A stretch of DNA of 64,000 bases from Isoetes taiwanensis (lineage: Eukaryota > Streptophyta > Lycopodiopsida > Isoetales > Isoetaceae): the NCBI GenBank assembly GCA_021234155.1, contig JAJEKV010000073.1, positions 1 to 64,000 of the forward strand. The letters are read 5' to 3'. Each line of letters opens with the position of its first letter. The stretch's first letter is position 1. A program made the position numbers and the translations under genes. The notes beneath the pieces were generated by a model that did no database searches, had not been told where the DNA came from, and worked only from the letters and a program-made list of their open reading frames with translations. Positions 37,565 through 45,734 of the stretch are shown in pieces.

Positions 37565-38710
37565 TCAGCGAAGGGAGGTAGTAGCGTAAAGCTTTTCCCG
37601 TCGGCCACGCGGATCGAACCCTTTTCTCATGGTCGCCGACCAGATTTCTATTGCCATCAAGTCATCATGATCCTTCTTCATCGATATGGCACTATCAAGG
37701 TTAATGTGACTGCCCCTCAGAGTTTGGCCCCATGATGACGTGGCTTGCTTGGGTTTGGCTGTACTCCCACTCTTAAACAATCTTGCTTGAATTGCCTGGA
37801 ACTCATCTTCATCTGGAAGATCCTGGTGCTGCATCCGATGCTTGATAAAATCATACGCTTGTATGTCGGTGATGTTCTGTGTGGTATAGATCTCCTTTTC
37901 AGCTATCTCTCTTGGAAGCTCCTGCTCAGAATAATCAATGAAGTCATCATTATAAGCATCCGTGATGATAGCCAGGAGTTCATCCAAGCGGAGACCTTGA
38001 TCAATGCAGTACGGTAGGTGTAAGATATCATCTGCAAAAAGGTACTCCTCCCCTTCGATAATAATTGGTGTAAGAGATGTAATTCCAACTGGGGGAGCTG
38101 TTGCCTTTCTTGGGAGGTCTTCTATGGTCTCGATGTACTTCTCCAACTGTTTGGCTAATCTGGGTTCATTTTCGAAGTCATAGACTTCTTCCTCATAATC
38201 CTCTTCTTCCTGCTGATGTTCCGCCGATGGCCCCTCGAGAAGGTTCGACTTGATGTCCAGTTCTTCTAAATATGGCCTATCTGCCCTCATATTCAATGGT
38301 GCGAGATCAAGGGGTCGCACTGACGGTTCCCCTGTCCTGTTTATTGCCTGATAATGCAAAAAGGTTGCTAAGGCTGCTTGTGTTGATAAATATTTGCTCC
38401 CTTGAACCTTGCATGTCATGTATGCGGGCATTCTTTCAGTCCTTTTTCTAATTGTTTTCCCTGTTATATGGCTCAGTGCTGCCATGATAGCTTTAAGAGA
38501 GATCCACGTTCCGATTTGTCCTTGGAGTCTTACTTCTTGGCTCTGGAGCTCTTGATTGTATCGAGCAAGAATATCTTGATAATAAGGCGTTCTGGACATT
38601 GACTCACCCAAATCAAAGGTATGCTGAAATACTTGAAATACCTCGTCCATTGGTGCTTCCCTGATATGCTCCGAGTTGCAGTACCATTGAACAAATTCTC
38701 TAGGTGCCAT
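37565..38710 (-). CDS. Element 2 extra ORF upstream of gag, unknown protein
   Basis: A 381-codon frame if read from the second Met (MAPREFVQWYCNSEHIREAP, at 38710). The frame extends 28 codons further up to a Met at 38794, but the later start matches a relative in element 3. The first third is mostly helical (VRLQGQIGTWISLKAIMAAL). The middle is strongly acidic (EEEDYEEEVYDFENEP). The last third contains PIIIEGEEYLFADDIL and ends basic. No zinc finger, membrane segment or known retroelement domain is visible. It stays open over 1.1 kb in a copy whose other frames are damaged. At 58443-59252 element 3 has a decayed counterpart in the same place. It could be an accessory or nucleic-acid-binding protein, but function is unknown. 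Confidence 0.75.
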   Translation of the reverse strand: MAPREFVQWYCNSEHIREAPMDEVFQVFQHTFDLGESMSRTPYYQDILARYNQELQSQEVRLQGQIGTWISLKAIMAALSHITGKTIRKRTERMPAYMTCKVQGSKYLSTQAALATFLHYQAINRTGEPSVRPLDLAPLNMRADRPYLEELDIKSNLLEGPSAEHQQEEEDYEEEVYDFENEPRLAKQLEKYIETIEDLPRKATAPPVGITSLTPIIIEGEEYLFADDILHLPYCIDQGLRLDELLAIITDAYNDDFIDYSEQELPREIAEKEIYTTQNITDIQAYDFIKHRMQHQDLPDEDEFQAIQARLFKSGSTAKPKQATSSWGQTLRGSHINLDSAISMKKDHDDLMAIEIWSATMRKGFDPRGRREKLYATTSLR

Positions 38711-38794
38711 GGAACTATGCAAGGTGCAAGTAATAGGTGTGTAATAGGATGAGGAGTATGAAAAATCGCCTAAGTGAGCTCCTTGTGGCTTCAA

Positions 38795-40573
38795 GTAGGA
38801 GGTGAAGGATATATATACTTAAAAGGGCATTTAGGGTTTCATTCTAAACCCTAATTTTCTAATGTTTATGTTTGGGTATGTTGAGTGGCTCTTGGGGGCT
38901 TAGAATTCAAATAATCCCTTAGTGCCCGTTAATATGACAAGTTGGTCTAGGCAAGGAAAAAAATTAGAATAAAAAATAAAAAAAATCATGGCAAGTTGGT
39001 GTAGACGTGAAGTATTTTTGCATAAGGGCTCAGCACAAGTGGCTTGGCACAAGGTGCCATGAAAGGAGGCCGTTCGGTCCTATATAGAATGTAATATAAT
39101 ATAGTGTAATGAAGTGGAAGGGAATAAAAAAAATAATAAAAAAAATAAAGGGTTGAATAAAACGTGAGTCATAGTAAAGAAGGCATTAATTCCCTATAGA
39201 AATTGATGTCAAAAAGGAACGAAAAGGTTCTGTTATATTATATGCAAGAAAAAGGGCATTGCCCTGCTAAAGGGTATGGCGAATTTGAAAAGACGGTTTA
39301 GGGCATGGTCGAGCAGAAACGAAGGATAAGGTTTAGGGTAGCAGAATAAAGGAGAAGGTTTAGGGTAGGAAAAAAATGAAGGAGAAAGTGGTGGATTCGG
39401 CTGCTCCTGGCGACACACCCCGTGCCTGGAGCTCAGGCGAGTGTTTGGCAGAGGGTTTGGGCGCAGCATGCGTCGCCTCTGCTGTCATTTTGTTGAATCC
39501 CCTTCTATTTTGGCGAATCTCGCTCTCTGTTGCAGATCCTTGCCGAATCTTCTTCATTTTTGCAGATGGTTGCTTTCTTTTCTTGAAGACATGGCTCATT
39601 TAGCTGGAGGCGACTGATCCCGCGCCTGGGATGTCTTCAAAGATTTTGGATGAGGCCAGGGCGCGGCATGGGTCGCCCTGAGCCTAAGTCCAACGAATGC
39701 CCCTTTTTTTTCTCCCTATTTTGTCATCTGGAATGCTGTCTTGCTTCAAGTTTTTTTCTCATCTCGACCTGTCTGCTAAATATCTTCCAGCTTTCTTTTA
39801 TAGTTTCGGCCAGGCCTGATTTGCTTGTCACATATCTTCCACTTTTTATAGCTTCGGCCTGGTAAGGATTTGCTTGGCACAGATCTTCCAACCTTTTATA
39901 GCTTCGGCCTGGTAAGGATCTGCTTGCCACAGATTTGAAGCTGCCATGACAGTTTCGAATAGGTTTATTTAAGTACCGGCTGTTAATGAGTATCCATTTT
40001 GCTGTAAGATTAATTACAGAATAACTATGTAACAGGCTATATGCGCACTGTTAGCCATATCAGAAAGTATATCTGATTCAGAGAAGGTATATCTGATTAC
40101 TATAGCATAGAAAGTATATGTATTCACAGTGTCAGAGGTTAGCTATATCAGAGGTCTGGCATTATATGTCTTTGATATACCTATAATTGAGATATACTTG
40201 TTACATTCGAGGGCTAGCTTTTATTAATTTCTATTCATATCAAATACTGGAGTACTGGTTTAGACAATTTTCCTTAATTAATACTTAATGTGTTGAACTT
40301 TTCTATTTTATGTTCACAACGATTCAATATTTATCTAGCATTACTCATAGCTGCCTGAATACCAAGTTAGAATACTACTCTATAAGCGCTATAAAATTTA
40401 ATATTCCATAATAACTTTGTAGAAGCACTATAGCTTTACAATTTTATGGAAACAAGGAGACTTTATAGATTCCTAAGCAAAGTTTAATAAATAGTCTAAA
40501 CATATAGAATGAATATCTTTGAACATACACATTTACTACTAATTATGACAAGATTTCGTGATTCTCTCACTCT
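38795..40573. other. Element 2 AT-rich spacer between histone-like ORF and unknown ORF
   Basis: About 1.8 kb without a convincing frame. It is AT-rich at 38870-39200 and 39950-40560. Between these lie repeats: an imperfect unit of about 200 bp (39400-39530 and 39603-39730) that includes GCGCRGCATGSGTCGCC, and the tandem array listed separately. A spacer this long inside an element, with repeats upstream of an ORF, could hold a second promoter. This is inference. Confidence 0.5.
39793..39937. repeat. Three-copy tandem array of about 50 bp in element 2 spacer
   Basis: Three imperfect units contain TTTTATAGYTTCGGCC, then a TTTGCTTGNCACA-type end, and then TCTTCCA before the next unit. The second and third units are nearly identical to each other. 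Confidence 0.8.
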
Positions 40574-41147
40574 TCAAAAATAACCCAATATCTTTTCCCT
40601 CCGTATTCGTTTCGCCAAATTCATGTCTTTCGGCATAACAGTGACTCGTTTTGCGTGAATAGCGCAGAGATTTGACTCCTCAAACAACTGACACAACTCC
40701 GCCTCAGCTGCTTCTTGGCAAACCCTGAGCAACATAGGGGTAACCCTATACTGGGTCGTAAATTCCTGCATAACTTCACGCACTAGCCTCTCGAAGGGGG
40801 CTCTTCGAATCAAGAGATTTACGCATTGTTGAAAATGCCTAATTTCTCTTAGGGCCCTCGGAGTACCGAGTTTGGCCCATGCTTTGCCTTGGGTTTCTTC
40901 TCCTCCTCGGTCGAGGTGGGGGTCTTCTAACATCCGTTCGAGGTCTTCCTCCTTTTACAAATCTGGGAATCTTCAGTGTGCTATACCAATGATTATAGGC
41001 AACCCATTGTTCCATATATGCACGGTAATCTTGCAACTTCCTCCGGTATTCCCGATCTTTCTGGAGACTTAATGGTCTCTCCCCTGCTCTGCACTTCTTA
41101 TCTGATTTCCCATGGGTAGGCCATTTTGGGATACGGTGGTGGCGGTG
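40574..41147 (-). pseudogene. Histone H3-like protein in retrotransposon: basic linker and full histone fold
   Basis: The 119-codon frame 40574-40933 contains a complete histone H3 fold: alpha-N ([10 protein letters not shown]), the [15 protein letters not shown] segment into alpha-1, a loop 1 of H3 length (TTQYRVTP), alpha-2 ([17 protein letters not shown]), then [15 protein letters not shown] and alpha-3 (NLAKRIRRE), ending with an extra KILGYF. By eye about 60 percent of the fold matches canonical H3, far more than other histones. EIRHFQ and NLLI recall plant centromeric H3, but loop 1 is not lengthened as in most CENH3. A preceding frame (41147-40839) codes a linker with LQKDREYRRKLQDY, WYSTLKIPRF and the Arg/Pro run PRPRRRR; it enters the fold frame through a one-base shift near 40860. 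Histone H3 packs DNA in nucleosomes. Here it sits between primer site and gag of element 2. Confidence 0.93.
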
Positions 41148-41589
41148 CTATCGCTTGCTCGGGAGATTTTGCTCGTTTGCTCCCTCGATGTCCTTGATCA
41201 CGAATTACTAGACTCGAGGTTACCATACCTATCAAAGCGTTTAGATCATCTCTCCCGCAATTGACTCCTCTTGTTCTTAGGAGTCCTCTGTAGCCACGTG
41301 TGTTACTTTTTCGCTTACCGGGCGTACTTCCCTCCTTTTTTCGCGATTCTGAGTCCTCTCCCTGCTGCGATTCTTCTTGTTCTTGTGATTCTGACTGATG
41401 TTCTTCTGACGACGACTCCGCATAATCTACTAATACCACCGTCTCGTCTTCCTGTGAACTCCGTTCGTCGGATGATTCTTCGCCCTTGCTTCTTGGATGT
41501 TTCTCAGGGTAAATCTGCTTGCCTATGCTTACGTGTCGAACACCTTCACGAGCTTGGTATTTCCTGGCGGTGGATTTCGTACGTGCCAT
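41098..41589 (-). CDS. Histone H3-like protein in retrotransposon: H3-tail-like N-terminus and acidic region
   Basis: The frame begins MARTKSTARKYQAREG. Canonical H3 starts MARTKQTARKST, so positions 1-10 match except Gln5 to Ser, keeping the Lys4 and Lys9 equivalents in their ART-K and TAR-K contexts. Residues 35-90 are very rich in Glu, Ser and Gln. Residues 90-135 are basic with GKRKSNTRGYRG, and the end is Pro-rich. The frame stops at 41098, and coding sense continues in another frame toward the histone fold, so one frameshift (or a small intron) lies at 41098-41147. The whole protein would be about 338 codons, with a tail over 200 residues where H3 has about 40. It is the first frame after the leader, where translation from the genomic RNA would start. 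Confidence 0.85.
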   Translation of the reverse strand: MARTKSTARKYQAREGVRHVSIGKQIYPEKHPRSKGEESSDERSSQEDETVVLVDYAESSSEEHQSESQEQEESQQGEDSESRKKEGSTPGKRKSNTRGYRGLLRTRGVNCGRDDLNALIGMVTSSLVIRDQGHRGSKRAKSPEQAIAPPPPYPKMAYPWEIR

Positions 41590-42066
41590 ATGAAACTGCT
41601 CTGGAGTTGGACGGAAATTCTTAGAGATCTCCTTTTTGGAGAGAAGGTAACTCAGAAGGAATTTAAGGAACAGATCAAGGCAAAATTTATTGTGGCCAAA
41701 TTAGGGTATATATGGGGGTATTTACGGTTATTTATTCCTACCACCTTTATTTACATTGACCCTATAATTTTAGAACCCTAAAATTCTCTAATGGTCCCTA
41801 GGTTATTTATTGTGGATTTACACCACATTCCACCGGGAAGTCTATTTTGGCCAATTCTATTTTTTTTTTCATCAAGCTCTAGAATTCATGGATTCTATTA
41901 CTATTATTTTCTAAGTTAGACTTTATTTTAAGGATGATCTTATCCATGAAAATTTTTTCCCACTCGAGGTTCAATATTGGGATTCACACCCCAATTTTTA
42001 CTAGGCCAGTTAGTTTTCTATCATAAGGTGATGGCCAGTGCTTGATCTTGGTCAACCAAGATCATT
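41590..42066 (-). other. Element 2 untranslated leader
   Basis: About 480 nt between primer-binding site and the first ATG of the histone-like frame. It is rich in A and T and contains no upstream frame that I recognise. It probably includes the packaging signal, by position only. Confidence 0.5.
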
Positions 42067-42078
42067 GCTCTGATACCA
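42067..42078 (-). promoter_or_regulatory. Element 2 primer-binding site
   Basis: The minus strand reads TGGTATCAGAGC one base after the 5' LTR, the standard plant site for priming by initiator methionine tRNA. Confidence 0.95.
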
Positions 42079-42079
42079 T

Positions 42080-43634
42080 TGTGACGCTCCTTGCGCTATA
42101 TACGGCAGTCCGCCGTATACATCGAAGGACCTTCCCCATCCAACGGCACCCGTCGTATGGGCCCTCTGTCTAACTCACGTCTGGGATCCAGACTATCGAG
42201 TAGAGGACACAGAGGTGTCATTCCGTCCCGTCCTCTAGGGGTCCCTATGTCAGCGGAAGCAACATATAAACATAAGCACTAGCAATAACATAGCAACAAT
42301 AGACTACCTCGAAGGGTAGTGATAATCCATCTAACCATATCATCAAATACAACAATACAATGAATGCATCAAATACATCAAATAGAGGCTCCTACCCGTG
42401 GCCTCGGACTCAAGGGGAGTCGATCGGACTACTGGGGCCTCCGGATAGAACAGCACCGAAGTTATGGCAATGACTTGGGCTGGCAATAGACAATGGCTAG
42501 GGTTGACCACTCCATCGCCCCCCCTGTGCATACTTTTTGATAGGCTAAATCGCTCTCGATGTGATTGTAACATGCCGGAGACGTAATCCCATGGTAACCC
42601 AACGAGACTACTAGGGTTGCATCTCCCCGGCCCTGATGAGGTAGGAAGGGTTGCATCTCCCCCCCTCCCAGTGTGCGGTGGCTCCATGGGCGGCTAGAGG
42701 ATCGTGGCGACACACGCCCATACCCGGACGCAACTTCCCAAAACAAGAGCCAAGCCGACACTTGCAACTCTTGAGAGTCGAGGCGACACCATTGACCTGT
42801 GAAGTGTGTCGGACCCATACCCGCCCCATAAAGTGACCGACTATGAGTCTAGCCCGCTATGGGACCCCGATGGCGCTTCAGCCAGGTCCTCCCTCCACTT
42901 TGCCCTTGACCCATGGTTGTGTGGTGCTCGGTCCACCCCTAGCCTCCGTGGAGGTGGGCTCTATGCACAGCCGCATAATAATGGGAACTAATGGATCTAA
43001 ACTAGGAGCATCATCTACTAGTGGCTACTAGGTCTCTACCCCCCTTCCCAATACACAAGAGGCGCAAACACGAGATCAACCAACATCATATCAACATAAT
43101 CTTAATAATAAATGAGAATAACAACTAATCCTAGTCACATACATCTAACTTATAGTTAGGGTTCATTGATTAGGGTTCATGTTCAAGACAATAGGTTCTA
43201 GAATAGCTCTACTGCAATCTTTGGAATCTATTGAAATACCGCCCCGACAGCTGCGCTAATTCCCTGGTTCTCCATCTTTGACAACTGCTGCTGCAACCCA
43301 AGCTGTCGAAGACGGTCTTCGAGTCGGAGCTCTGATCACGAACTGGTGGGTCTGAGGTTGGTGGAGCCAAAAGTGGCTAGGGTTTAGGGTTTAGCCTTTT
43401 ATATGTTAGGGTTTACATGAGTGTCACTTGGCTCCTATAGGTGCGTCTATGTGGCGGTATGCCTATAAGGTGAGGCCATGTGGAAATGGCTTCTTACCTT
43501 AGGTTGGCTAAGTTATAGATAACTTAGTCATTACTCCCACATTGGTTGTATACATGTCTAGGGATGTAGAAATGTATGGTGACGTGTCCGTAAAATATAC
43601 GTACTTATGCCGTATATTTTAGGGGAACGTCACA
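42080..43634 (-). repeat. Element 2 5' LTR
   Basis: 1555 bp with ends TGTGACG and CGTCACA on the minus strand. It is full length compared with the 3' LTR. If the TATA box at about 43400 is used, transcription would start near 43370 and the R-U5 part would be about 1.3 kb, which is long. Confidence 0.96.
43374..43416 (-). promoter_or_regulatory. LTR core promoter with TATA box and telo-boxes
   Basis: On the minus strand AAACCCTAA stands just upstream of CATATAAAAGG, and a double telo-box AAACCCTAAACCCTA follows it. Telo-boxes are known in plant promoters of histone, ribosomal and other genes active in dividing cells. The same arrangement is kept in the 3' LTR at 31341-31378. Confidence 0.65.
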
Positions 43635-43639
43635 TTTAG

Positions 43640-43925
43640 GCTACATAAGTTGCCTAAAATACAAAGTATACCAGTAAATTCTGTAAGGCATTACTTATGC
43701 AGTTGAGAACTGAGTTAAGGTTCTTTATTACATAAACTGATGGACAACCTGAGGTGGTGAACAAGGTTATTTGTTCCATCGTAAGAGGGTTTGTCAAGGA
43801 ACATCAAGGTCATTCGAAAGAGTATTTGCCTATAACTGAATTTGTATACAATAATGCCTATCAGTCTACCATAAAGATGACACATGTTCAGACCATCTAT
43901 GGTTAGCCTGTGCGGAACACACTTT
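43640..43925 (+). pseudogene. Element E integrase core, second part after element 2
   Basis: From about 43735 the reading resembles the end of a Ty3/gypsy integrase core: DGQPEVVNKVICSIVRGFVK, then YLPITEFVYNNAYQSTIKMT and TIYG before a TAG. It contains the catalytic Glu in the QPEVVN block. It is the continuation of 29960-30420, separated by the 13.2-kb insertion, and has its own frameshifts. Confidence 0.8.
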
Positions 43926-44039
43926 TTGGAGTGTGTAAGGAACACACTTTTAGTTATTGAGCATAAGGATCTCATGGACTTGCTTCAAGCTCATATTCGA
44001 GATGCTTAGGATTATTTTGCCAAGAAATCATCTAAGTAG

Positions 44040-44583
44040 TAGCTGCCAATGCTTTTAAAGAAAGGATATTGGATATGGTGAGGATCCATAAAGGACACTT
44101 TAAGAAAGGTGCGCGCAAGAAAGGTCTTAAGTGTCAACCCCATTTCCATGGACCATTTCAACTTATAAGTGGTCCAAGAGAGTGCATATCAATTATGATT
44201 GCCTTAATGTTAGAAAATGTATGATATAGTGAATGTATGATTCCTAAAAGCTTATCAAGGTAAAGACTTACTCCAATTGAGAGGTTAAGTGAGCCAGAAT
44301 TGATTGGTATTTCCAAAGTTCTAGAATCAAGAAACAATTTTGGAAGACAAAATCCACTAGTGGTTCAAGACAATATTTCGTTAAGTTCGCTCACAAACCT
44401 TTGGAGGATGCTTCATGGGTGCGTGGCAATGTTTTAGAAGCTTATTCGGATATTCTTAAGGAATATAAAGATCGGAAAGCAAAGGAAGCCGAGAGACAAG
44501 AGGAAGTCCAAGCACAGGCTTCCACTAGCCGGCCTAAGCGAGGGCCAAGGAAGGATTATGCTCGGATGGCTAAAGGTATTTAG
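44040..44583 (+). pseudogene. Element E integrase C-terminal region
   Basis: Traces of the C-terminal barrel (HKGHFKKGARKKGLKC, HFHGPFQLI) at about 44085-44170 are followed by a chromo-like end in the frame 44353-44583. That frame reads FVKFAHKPLEDASWVRGN, then a Lys/Glu-rich helix (LKEYKDRKAKEAERQEEVQA) and a basic tail, closing with TAG at 44583. Stops between the blocks show decay. Confidence 0.7.
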
Positions 44584-44617
44584 ACACCCTTTTGCAGCAG
44601 AGGACTGCTGCCATGTC

Positions 44618-44630
44618 AAGAGGGGGGGAA
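44618..44630 (+). promoter_or_regulatory. Element E polypurine tract
   Basis: AAGAGGGGGGGAA directly precedes the 3' LTR of element E. Confidence 0.9.
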
Positions 44631-44854
44631 TGCTATATGCTAAGGACGTGGAGTCCAAAGATGGCTTTTAGTCCAAAGAGGGCCTTTAGTCCAAAAGGGG
44701 GCTTATGGTCCAAAGAGGGCTTTGGTCCAAAGATGGACCAAAGGGGCGTGCATGCTATATAGTAGCTCGGGGGAGAGCTCTGGGGCGGCTGCGTTCTAGC
44801 TGAGAGCTCGTGGTTGGGTGGTGAGATAGCATGCCACGTCAAGTGTCTGTTTTA
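44631..44854 (+). repeat. Element E 3' LTR
   Basis: Starts TGCTATATGC and ends TCTGTTTTA, followed by the target repeat GAAGT. Two substitutions separate it from the 5' LTR. Confidence 0.92.
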
Positions 44855-44859
44855 GAAGT

Positions 44860-45725
44860 TGAGAGAAGGAGAAGGAAAAAGAGAAGAACGTGTAAACAAG
44901 CAAGAACAAACAAAACATGCATCCGGCTTATGAGATGCACACACAATATTGCTCTAAAAAGACAATCTAAGTTTGGCCGTTGCTATAAACAGACAATCTG
45001 AATGCATCTAGTCCGAGATGCACAGACAACATCAATACTGCTCTAAATGGAGAGTTTGAGCTTGGATTGTTTAGCTTGGAATTAGAACAAGATAATCCAA
45101 ATTCAAAACTCCAGCCTATTATCTTGAAGTTCAATAATCCAAATACAAGTGAGATTACAATACTAGCTTCAGTAGGAACCAAACTCCAACAGGATTGATA
45201 AACCAGATAAACCATAAATAAGGATGATGTCGTGAATAACCCAGGGATCCTGGGTAACTATCCTCATCAAATGCCTTTCCAAAAAGGCAGTGCAGATGCC
45301 GGATTAGGTATTATAAAGAATCTTTCAGAAGCGAGAAAGGATACCGAATCACTACCAAAAGAAAATGTATGATGAAAATGCCTTTGAAAAAGCAGTTATG
45401 GATTGGGCGCCCTGCCCTTCAAACAACACAATCGGATGGCCCAAAATAAAAGTTGTGAAACACAACAAAATAAACAAGGCCGCGCACAAACTATCATTTT
45501 ATTTCGGCTTTAGTACTATATATAGATGTAGCAGTGTGGAAGCTATAAAACGAGGAAGGCATATGCATGATCAACTCAATTTCTCGGTGCTGAAGACAAC
45601 AACTGCATATGGCAAAGCCAGGCAAATCTAAATGCCGGATATGGTGGCCCAAATCCTTCGCTGCAATTGGAGCTTAATATATCGCTTCGTTTCTGTAATT
45701 TACATGATAGCTGGAACCTATAAAA
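44860..45725. other. Flank of element E, presumed MYB intron
   Basis: No frame resembles MYB exon 1. Two similar segments of about 70 bp occur (44930-45000 and 45005-45070), both with GATGCACASACAA, TGCTCTAAA and a TTTGR motif. Otherwise nothing is recognised. Confidence 0.4.
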
Positions 45726-45734
45726 TCATATACT

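Larger units (their letters stand above)
30421..43634 (-). mobile_element. Ty3/gypsy chromovirus element 2 with histone H3-like ORF
   Basis: A 13.2-kb element on the minus strand with LTRs at 30421-31597 and 42080-43634, flanked by the 5-bp repeat TTTAG (30416-30420 and 43635-43639). In transcription order it has: 5' LTR, initiator-Met-type primer site, histone H3-like frame, a long AT-rich repeat-bearing spacer, an unknown frame, gag with zinc knuckle, protease, reverse transcriptase, RNase H, integrase with chromodomain, polypurine tract and 3' LTR. The two frames before gag are not part of standard Ty3/gypsy layouts. LTRs are nearly identical over most of their length, so insertion is recent. 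Frameshifts and nonsense codons occur in most frames. Confidence 0.97.
22899..44854 (+). mobile_element. Ty3/gypsy element E carrying host gene fragments, split by element 2
   Basis: Two 224-bp LTRs (22899-23122 and 44631-44854) differ at two positions. They are flanked by the 5-bp repeat GAAGT (22894-22898 and 44855-44859). The LTRs start TG and end TA instead of the usual CA. Inside are a primer-binding site, fragments of pol and a polypurine tract. Without the 13.2-kb element 2, the insertion is about 8.7 kb. No gag is recognisable, and reverse transcriptase lacks its palm. In their place, 25003-27610 holds pieces of two host genes. Near-identical LTRs with a dead interior suggest a recent insertion of an already defective element moved by proteins made elsewhere. 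Confidence 0.85.

Noticed and set aside
42343-43031. Several short frames inside the 5' LTR
   Set aside because: LTR sequence is GC-rich here and open by chance in several frames; none is kept in the other LTR because of the deletion and indels.
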